Positions 1-7,609 of a stretch of DNA of 8,415 nucleotides are shown here, piece after piece. The translations under genes were made by a program, and so were the position numbers. The DNA comes from Gemmatimonas phototrophica (GTDB taxonomy: Bacteria > Gemmatimonadota > Gemmatimonadetes > Longimicrobiales > Gaopeijiaceae): contig CAMCNM010000075.1 of the NCBI GenBank assembly GCA_945876015.1, forward strand, positions 1 to 8,415, in the 5' to 3' direction. The notes below the pieces were generated by a model. The model had not been told where the DNA came from. It did no database searches and was given only the letters and a program-made list of their open reading frames with translations. Every line of letters starts with the position of its first letter. Position 1 is the stretch's first letter.

Positions 1-2799
<2,799 letters not shown>

Positions 2800-2803
<4 letters not shown>

Positions 2804-3945
2804 CGAACACCTCCAGCAGACATGGTCATAATCGGAGTCTCGAGCCGTTGCAGCACGGCGTCGGTGAAGGCGGTCGTCCCCACCGGCTCGTGCCCAGGCT
2901 CTTTCAGGTCCACGGTGCGAATTCCATCGGCCAACACGGCTTCATACGCCGACTCGATCTTCTGGGCGGCGTTCTCCATCCGGAACGTGTGACGCAGCAT
3001 CATCGCCACCGAAGCGATCGCACCCAGCGGGTTCGCGATCCCCTTCCCCGCGATGTCGGGGGCCGAGCCGTGCACGGGCTCGTACAGGTCGGTCCCGTCG
3101 CCCAGGCTCGCCGAGCCCAGAGCGCCGAGCGAGCCCACGAGGGCGCCGCCCTGATCCGAGAGGATGTCCCCGAACAGGTTCTCCGTGAGCATCACGTCGA
3201 ACTGCGTCGGGTTGAGCACGAGCTCCATGGCCGCCCGGTCCACCAGCATGTGGGTCACCTCCACCCCTTCCCCTTCCTCCGCGGTGGTCTCGTCCACCAC
3301 GCGCCTCCAGAGACGCGAGACCTCCAGCACGTTCGCCTTGTCCACCGAGACCACCCGGCCGCGGCGTCCGCGCGCCAGCGAGAGTCCCAGTTGCGCGATG
3401 CGCCGAACCTCGTCCTCGGTGTAGACCATCGTGTTCCACGCCTTCCCCTTCTCTTCGCCGCGCGGCTCGCCGTAGTAGAGCCCGCCGCCCAGCTCGCGCA
3501 GGATCATGATGTCGGTTCCGCGCACCCGCTCGGGGCGCAGCGTGGACATCCCGACCAGCGACGGCGGCACCTTCACGGGCCTGAGGTTCGCCCAGCAGTC
3601 GAGCGCCTTCCGCAGCTTGAGCAGCCCCGTCTCGGGAAGCTTCTCGCGCGGCTGACCCGCGGCGTCCGGATGGCCCACCGCGCCGAGAAACACCGCATCG
3701 GCCGCGAGGCACGCGCGCAGGGTCGCGTCGGGCAGCGGCGAACCTTCCGCCACCACGGCACACCAGCCGACCGGCCGCTCGGTGAGTCGGAGCGCGATGC
3801 CCTCCGCCTTCACCGCCGCCTCGAGCACCTGCATCGCACCCGCGGTCACCTCGGGGCCGACCCCGTCGCCCGCGAGCACCGCCACCTTGAGCTCAGTGCG
3901 CTTGGCCACGTGCAGCCGCGGGTCAGGCGTCACGCCGCCGGTCAT
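2800..3945 (-). CDS. leuB: 3-isopropylmalate dehydrogenase
   Basis: This enzyme oxidises and decarboxylates 3-isopropylmalate with NAD+ in leucine synthesis. It has 381 aa, slightly long for the family because of about 18 extra N-terminal residues before the first strand (LKVAVLAGDGVGPEV, 19-33). Residues of the Thermus enzyme are found by alignment: E105, L108, L109 and R112 (isopropyl-group recognition and substrate), R122, R150, Y157 and K203 (catalysis), and D236, D260 and D264 (metal). Other signatures are RELGGGLYYGEPR (150-162), LTENLFGDILSDQGG (253-267) and EPVHGSAPDIAGKGIANP (289-306). The E105/L108/L109 set favours IPMDH over isocitrate or tartrate dehydrogenases. The start chosen is the ATG at 3945, which overlaps the leuA stop as ATGA; the open frame upstream to 4182 is a shadow of leuA. 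A GTG 12 codons downstream is possible but has no better ribosome site. leuC and leuD do not lie between leuA and leuB. Confidence 0.95.
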
Positions 3946-5498
3946 ACCGCCCACAGGTCCATCCTCGCGAACGCACGGGCCTCGAGGCCGCGTGCGTGAT
4001 CCGCCTTGTCGAGGGCGTTCAGGAACGCGCGGGTCGCCGCGTCCACCACGTCGAGCGAAGCAGCCCGTCCGGAGAACGGGTTGCCGCCGACGCGCAACTC
4101 GAGGTGAACCTCGCCCACCGCGTCGCGTCCGCCGCCCGCCGCCTTGATCTGGAACTCCTCGAGGCGGATCTCCCACGGGCACAGCTCCTCGATCGCGGAG
4201 AACGCCGCGTCGATCGGACCGTCACCCGTCGCGGTCGCCTCTTTCACAGGCCCACCGTTGTGGGAGATGCGTACTACAGCCTCCGAGGGACTCCGACCGC
4301 AGCGCACGTCCAGGAACTCGAGCTTGAACGCGCGCGGGGCGTCTTCCATGGTGCCCTCGAAGTAGATCGCGAGCAGATCCTCGTCGTGGACGACCTTCTT
4401 CTTGTCGGCCAGCAGGATGAACAGCTCGTACGCGCGATCGACCTCGGCCGTCGAGAGATCGTATCCCAGCTCGGCGTAGCGGCGGACCAGCGCGTGGCGG
4501 CCCGAGTGCTTGCCCAGGACGAGCCGGGTGCCGCGCGCCCCCACCATCTCGGGCGTCATGATCTCGTACGTGCGGCGATCCTTGAGCAGGCCATCCTGGT
4601 GGATGCCGGCTTCGTGCGCGAACGCGTTGGCGCCGACGATCGCCTTGTTGGGCTGCGGACGCATGCCGGTCACGTGCGCCAGCATCTCGCTCGCCGGGCA
4701 GAGCAGTTCGGGGACGATGCCGGTCGTGAAGCGCTGGTTGTAGCGCGGCAGCACTTTGAGCGACATCACGATCTCCTCAAGCGACGCGTTGCCCGCGCGC
4801 TCGCCGATGCCGTTCAGCGTGCACTCGACCTGACGCGCGCCGTTCTCGATGCCCGACAGCGAGTTCGCCACCGCGAGGCCGAGGTCGTTGTGGCAGTGCA
4901 CGGAGAAGACGACGCTCTCGGGGATCTTGCAGGTCGCGTGCACCTGCTGGAGCATCGACGCGATGTCGGTCGGATCGGCGTAGCCGACGGTGTCGGGCAG
5001 GTTGATCGTGGTCGCGCCCGCGTCGATCGCGACCTGGATCGCCTTGCACAGGAAGTCGGGATCGGTGCGCGTCGCGTCCTCGCAGCTGAACTCGATGTCC
5101 TCGATCAGATTGCGGCCGCGCGCGACCGACTTCTCGATCCTCCGGAGGGCCTCGTCCCGCGTGATCTTGAGCTTGCGCTCGAGATGCAGGTCGGAGGTCG
5201 CGAGGAAGATATGGATGCGCGGGTGCGCGGCGGCCGCGAGCGAGGTGGCCGCGCGGTCGATGTCACCGTTGGTCGCGCGCGCGAGGGCCGCGATGATCGG
5301 GCGTTGGACCGCCTGGGTGACCGCGACGACCGACTCGAACTCCTGCGGAGAGGAGATCGGGAAGCCCGCCTCGATGACGTCCACGCCGAGTAACTCGAGT
5401 TCCTGGGCAACCCGAACCTTTTCGTGGGTCGTCATGGAGGCACCCGGGGACTGCTCGCCATCCCTCAAGGTGGTATCGAAAACCAGGATCTTCTCCAT
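3942..5498 (-). CDS. leuA: 2-isopropylmalate synthase
   Basis: This enzyme condenses 2-ketoisovalerate with acetyl-CoA, the committed and normally leucine-inhibited step of leucine synthesis. The 518 aa are full length. The TIM barrel starts with FDTTLRDGEQSPGA (7-20, metal D8/D13 region), followed by LPDTVGYADP (167-176), the metal pair H201/H203 in VHCHNDLGLAVANS, and NGIGERAGNASLEE (229-242). AFAHEAGIHQDG (292-303) and GKHSGRHAL (329-337) complete the catalytic half. The C-terminal LeuA dimer/allosteric domain (about 390-500) is intact, with TGDGPID (424-430) and GRAASLDVVDAATRAFLNAL, so leucine feedback is expected. I start at the ATG at 5498 because GGAG and AGG sit 5-12 bases upstream; the in-frame ATG at 5513 has no ribosome site and adds five residues (METGS). 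The gene begins about 26 bases after the U-rich tail of an attenuator-type terminator and is the first enzyme gene of the operon. Confidence 0.96.
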   Translation of the reverse strand: MEKILVFDTTLRDGEQSPGASMTTHEKVRVAQELELLGVDVIEAGFPISSPQEFESVVAVTQAVQRPIIAALARATNGDIDRAATSLAAAAHPRIHIFLATSDLHLERKLKITRDEALRRIEKSVARGRNLIEDIEFSCEDATRTDPDFLCKAIQVAIDAGATTINLPDTVGYADPTDIASMLQQVHATCKIPESVVFSVHCHNDLGLAVANSLSGIENGARQVECTLNGIGERAGNASLEEIVMSLKVLPRYNQRFTTGIVPELLCPASEMLAHVTGMRPQPNKAIVGANAFAHEAGIHQDGLLKDRRTYEIMTPEMVGARGTRLVLGKHSGRHALVRRYAELGYDLSTAEVDRAYELFILLADKKKVVHDEDLLAIYFEGTMEDAPRAFKLEFLDVRCGRSPSEAVVRISHNGGPVKEATATGDGPIDAAFSAIEELCPWEIRLEEFQIKAAGGGRDAVGEVHLELRVGGNPFSGRAASLDVVDAATRAFLNALDKADHARGLEARAFARMDLWAV

Positions 5499-5524
5499 GC
5501 TACCTGTCTCCATCAGTTGGTTTT

Positions 5525-5562
5525 AAACAAAGAGGCCCCCTCCGCCTTCGGAGAGGGCCTCT
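5525..5562 (-). terminator. Intrinsic terminator upstream of leuA (attenuator)
   Basis: On the minus strand AGAGGCCCTCTCCG (5562-5549) pairs with CGGAGGGGGCCTCT (5544-5531). This gives a 14-bp stem with one U-G wobble and an AAGG loop, followed at once by TTGTTT. The plus-strand reading has no T-tract, so it acts only in the leuA direction. It stands between a promoter with a leader frame and leuA, so it would end transcription before the operon unless an alternative fold prevents it. Confidence 0.88.
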
Positions 5563-5651
5563 CGCTTCGTCGCGTCCTGGTCCGGTCAGTTCGTCCGGAT
5601 CGGCGCGGGCACGTAGCGGCCCTCTCCACTTCGCCCGATAAGGGCGAGGAG
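5550..5651 (-). promoter_or_regulatory. Competing antiterminator and protector pairings of the leu leader
   Basis: GGAGAGGGCC (5627-5618, over leader codons 29-32) is perfectly complementary over 10 bases to GGCCCTCTCC (5559-5550), most of the 5' arm of the terminator. That pairing would destroy the terminator. Upstream, CTCC plus TCGCCC (5651-5642) can pair with GGGCGA (5636-5631) and GGAG (5627-5624), leaving a 5-base loop and a 3-base bulge. This hides part of the antiterminator strand. The strand-1 bases include leader Leu codons 21 and 22, so a ribosome stalled on the Leu run would cover them and free strand 2. This is the standard 1:2, 2:3, 3:4 attenuation layout. Folding was done by eye only. 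Confidence 0.72.
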
Positions 5652-5711
5652 TACGAGAGTAAGGCTGCTAAGGAGCCCCGCGTTTAGGATCACGATCGCT
5701 TCGCTCGTCAT
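5586..5711 (-). CDS. Leu/Ile/Val-rich leader peptide of the leuA-ilv operon
   Basis: This is a 41-codon frame from ATG 5711 to TGA 5588-5586, just downstream of a promoter and upstream of the terminator and leuA. It has eight Leu (residues 9, 13, 14, 17, 19, 21, 22, 24), four Ile (6, 8, 25, 38) and three Val (7, 20, 34). Thirteen of residues 6-25 are branched-chain. The Leu codons are CTC, CTT and CTA only, with no CTG, which suggests sensing of particular Leu tRNAs. I read it as the ribosome-stalling sensor of an attenuator, with a role like E. coli LeuL or IvbL. No Shine-Dalgarno site is visible: the short 5' UTR before the ATG is pyrimidine-rich, so initiation may be weak. A GTG at 5693 is an alternative start. 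The hydrophobic middle (residues 11-26) could be a membrane helix, so a small membrane protein is the alternative reading, but the RNA context favours the leader. Confidence 0.75.
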   Translation of the reverse strand: MTSEAIVILNAGLLSSLTLVLLALIGRSGEGRYVPAPIRTN

Positions 5712-5732
5712 AGGGAAGAGGAACGAGAGTTT

Positions 5733-5762
5733 AGAGTACCGGGAAACGCCAATTCCTGTCAA
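5733..5762 (-). promoter_or_regulatory. Promoter of the leuA-leuB-ilvBN-ilvC operon
   Basis: There is a perfect -35 TTGACA (5762-5757), an 18-base spacer and a -10 TACTCT (5738-5733; T, A and final T match consensus). The -35 box contains the pheA stop codon (TGA, 5761-5759). Transcription should start about 5730-5724, leaving only 13-19 bases before the leader ATG. The -10 is modest, so the promoter is predicted, not certain. Confidence 0.6.
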
Positions 5763-6931
5763 GTGTCGTGTTTAGGCGTACATAGGGCCACGATGCGCCA
5801 GAAGACGTCCCGAATGGGCTCGTCCGGGAGCCCCGCTTTCCGGGCCAATTCGGCAGCCCTCCGGAGCACCTGGGCCTCCCGCTCCGGGTCTACCCCTCCC
5901 ATGCCGCCTTCTTTCCTGCGCGCCTGCGCCCTGCGGGCCAGGCGCATCCGCTCGGAAAGCATGCCGATCAGCGCCTCGTCCACGTCGTTGATCGCCTTGC
6001 GGGTCCGGTCCAGCCGGTCCTCCCAGGGCTCCATCTCGGGGACCGGAACGTCCTTGGCTCCCTTGTCCTCGGGGGCGATTCCGGCCGCCACCGGGAACGG
6101 GCCCCGCACCACCACGGTCATCGCCCGGGACCGGATCTCCTCGAGGCCGGCCGCCGCCTCGCCGGAGCGGAGGTCCGCGGTGACCTCGGCCACGAACCGG
6201 TAGGTCCAGGGGAGGCGACCCGGCCGGGACTCCAGCCGGGAGAGGTTGAGCCCGCGCCGGGCGAATGCGAGGAGGACCTCGACCAGCGCGCCCGGGCGGT
6301 CCCCGGTCTCGAACACGACGAGGCTCTTCGGGCTGGCCAGCTCCGGGACCTTTCCGCCCTGGCCGGGCGGGCACACTACATAGAAGCGGGTGCTATTGTC
6401 CGAGCGGTCCTGGAGATCGCGCGCGAGGACGGTCAGGCCGTATCGCTTCGCCGCAGCCTCGGACGCGATCGCCCCCACGGTCTTATCGGTGCCCTCGGAG
6501 ATCATGCGCGCCGCACCCGCGGTATCATGCACCGCGACCGCCTCGAGCGCGGGGTGCTCGGAGAAGAACCGCAGGCACTGGACGAGCGCGACCGGATGCG
6601 ACATCACCTTGTGGAGCGTTTCCGGGGTCGAGCCCGGGAGTCCGAGCAGGCAGTGCCGGATCGGTCGAATGACCTCACCGACGATCTCGAAATCGGTCTC
6701 GAGCAGCGCGTCGAGCGCCTGGCCGACCGAGCCCGCGAGCGTGTTCTCGACCGGAAGCACGCCGAACGTCGCGGCTCCCGATGCGACGGCCTTGGTGACG
6801 TCCCGGAACTCGCGGCACGGGACCGTGGTGACGTCCTCGCCGAACCAGGAACGCGCGGCTTCGTCGCTGTAGGCGCCGAGCTCGCCCTGGAAAGCCACTG
6901 TGGGCGCCGCTTCCTTCTTTGCCGCGCTCAT
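5759..6931 (-). CDS. pheA: Prephenate dehydratase with ACT and C-terminal chorismate mutase domain (inverted P-protein)
   Basis: This is expected to convert chorismate to prephenate and prephenate to phenylpyruvate for phenylalanine. Within 390 aa, the prephenate dehydratase domain (about 12-187) has VAFQGELGAYS, ENTLAGSVG and catalytic TRF (181-183). The ACT domain (about 201-280) keeps the Phe-binding motifs GALV (214-217) and ESRP (234-237), so Phe inhibition is likely. After a linker (281-302) comes an AroQ-type chorismate mutase (303-387). It aligns without gaps to the E. coli mutase domain at an offset of 300: R311, R328, D348, R351 and E352 match R11, R28, D48, R51 and E52. The K39 position is R339 (K340 next to it), S84 is C384 and Q88 is H388. 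E. coli-type PheA has the order mutase-dehydratase-ACT, so this order is reversed. I start at ATG 6931, with GAGGA five bases upstream. ATG 6952 (seven more residues) is possible, but its GGGAGG lies in a hairpin. The long open frame further upstream is non-coding. Confidence 0.93.
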   Translation of the reverse strand: MSAAKKEAAPTVAFQGELGAYSDEAARSWFGEDVTTVPCREFRDVTKAVASGAATFGVLPVENTLAGSVGQALDALLETDFEIVGEVIRPIRHCLLGLPGSTPETLHKVMSHPVALVQCLRFFSEHPALEAVAVHDTAGAARMISEGTDKTVGAIASEAAAKRYGLTVLARDLQDRSDNSTRFYVVCPPGQGGKVPELASPKSLVVFETGDRPGALVEVLLAFARRGLNLSRLESRPGRLPWTYRFVAEVTADLRSGEAAAGLEEIRSRAMTVVVRGPFPVAAGIAPEDKGAKDVPVPEMEPWEDRLDRTRKAINDVDEALIGMLSERMRLARRAQARRKEGGMGGVDPEREAQVLRRAAELARKAGLPDEPIRDVFWRIVALCTPKHDT

Positions 6932-6953
6932 GCGCTTCCTCGGGGTCGGCATG

Positions 6954-6983
6954 AAAAAGGGCCCTCCCGGCTGGGGAGAGCCC
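6954..6983 (-). terminator. Terminator-like hairpin immediately before pheA
   Basis: On the minus strand GGGCTCTCCC (6983-6974) pairs with GGGAGGGCCC (6968-6959), giving 10 bp with one U-G wobble and a CAGCC loop, followed by TTTTT (6958-6954). Its form resembles the leuA attenuator and it points into pheA, ending 22 bases before the chosen start. I find no Phe-rich leader frame upstream. Possible roles are an attenuator of another kind, a block to transcription from the right, or masking of the ribosome site of the alternative ATG at 6952. Confidence 0.65.
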
Positions 6984-7001
6984 GGCGGTGGACACGGGGA
7001 A

Positions 7002-7030
7002 TGAGTAGGAGAGGCCGGGGGATCCGTCAA
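7002..7030 (-). promoter_or_regulatory. Candidate pheA promoter
   Basis: There is a -35 TTGACG (7030-7025), a 17-base spacer and a -10 TACTCA (7007-7002). The -10 shares TACTC with the leu operon promoter candidate. Transcription would start near 6996, placing the terminator-like hairpin within the first 15-45 bases of the RNA and leaving no room for a leader peptide. The prediction comes from spacing and similarity only. Confidence 0.45.
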
Positions 7031-7064
7031 CCAGATCGAACCGACCTTTTGCGCCCGGGTAGAG

Positions 7065-7087
7065 GGGTTCTCCTCCCCCGAGAACCC
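7065..7087. repeat. Perfect 8-bp inverted repeat upstream of the DinB-like gene
   Basis: GGGTTCTC (7065-7072) and GAGAACCC (7080-7087) are separated by a C-rich 7-base spacer, and the repeat ends 18 bases before the plus-strand start codon. There is no T-tract in the plus direction, so it is not a terminator for that strand. It could be an operator for a dimeric regulator, or a hairpin in the 5' UTR. Confidence 0.5.
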
Positions 7088-7105
7088 GAAACCGAAGCTC
7101 GCCGC

Positions 7106-7609
7106 ATGCCCACCGACGGATCCGAATACCTCAGCATCACGCTGGCCGAGTTCAAGAGCCTCAAGGGCCTGGCCGACCGCGCGCTCGCCCAGGTCTCCGA
7201 GCCCGATTTCTTCGCGCAGCTGGACGGCGAGTCCAACAGCCTCGCGCACATCGTCAAGCACGTGGCCGGCAATCTCAGGTCCCGGTGGACCGACTTTCTC
7301 ACCACCGACGGCGAGAAGCCGGACCGCAATCGCGACAGCGAGTTCGAGCGCGAGGAATCCGACACGCGGAACAGCTCGATGCGCGCCTGGGAGGAGGGGT
7401 GGCAGCGGTGCTTCTCCTGCCTCGGGTCCCTGAAGCCCGCGGACCTGAGCGCCACGATCACGATCCGGGGCGACCCGCTCTCGGCCGAGACCGCGATCCA
7501 ACGCTCGCTCTCGCACACGGCCCAGCACGTGGGGCAGATCGTGATGCTCGCGAAGCACTTCGGGGGCGAGGACTGGAAGACCCTCAGCACCCCGCGCAAA
7601 CCGCGGTGA
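7106..7609 (+). CDS. DinB-superfamily protein, DUF1572-like
   Basis: This is a 167-aa soluble protein of the DinB/YfiT four-helix-bundle superfamily, whose members bind a divalent metal through three His residues and in some cases act as thiol-dependent transferases. The likely ligands are H52 (LAHIVKHVAGN, 46-56), H137 and H141 (LSHTAQHVGQIVMLAKHFGG, 135-154), at the usual positions. The segment RWTDFLTTDGEKPDRNRDSEFE (split at 60-70 and 71-81) is typical of DUF1572. The substrate is unknown. The start is ATG 7106; the ribosome site is weak (a GAAG about 10 bases upstream). The frame is open upstream to 6527, but that region is antisense to pheA and then intergenic. The stop overlaps by 4 bp the start of the next gene (GTGA), which suggests the two are made together. 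It is transcribed divergently from pheA and is probably unrelated to it in function. Confidence 0.85.
   Translation: MPTDGSEYLSITLAEFKSLKGLADRALAQVSEPDFFAQLDGESNSLAHIVKHVAGNLRSRWTDFLTTDGEKPDRNRDSEFEREESDTRNSSMRAWEEGWQRCFSCLGSLKPADLSATITIRGDPLSAETAIQRSLSHTAQHVGQIVMLAKHFGGEDWKTLSTPRKPR

Noticed and set aside
3946..4182. N-terminal extension of leuB to an ATG at 4182
   Set aside because: It overlaps the C-terminal allosteric domain of leuA in another frame. The ATGA overlap start gives a normal LeuB length.
3996..5393. 465-codon open frame on the plus strand opposite leuA, and similar long plus-strand frames opposite ilvB, leuB and pheA
   Set aside because: The translations are Arg/His-rich, match no known family and lie antisense to strongly recognised enzymes. 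They are expected shadows in high-GC DNA.
5586..5711. Leader frame as an independent small membrane protein
   Set aside because: Residues 11-26 are hydrophobic enough for a helix. However, the position between promoter and terminator, the branched-chain codon run and the complementary RNA segments fit an attenuator better. It is kept as the alternative reading.
5520..5730. T-box or leucine-type riboswitch as control of leuA
   Set aside because: I see no T-box consensus (AGGGTGG...ACC type) or other known riboswitch core, and the region is mostly occupied by the leader frame.
6959..6983. The hairpin before pheA as a plus-strand or bidirectional terminator
   Set aside because: In the plus direction it is followed by GGCGGTGG with no T-tract, and no plus-strand gene ends there.
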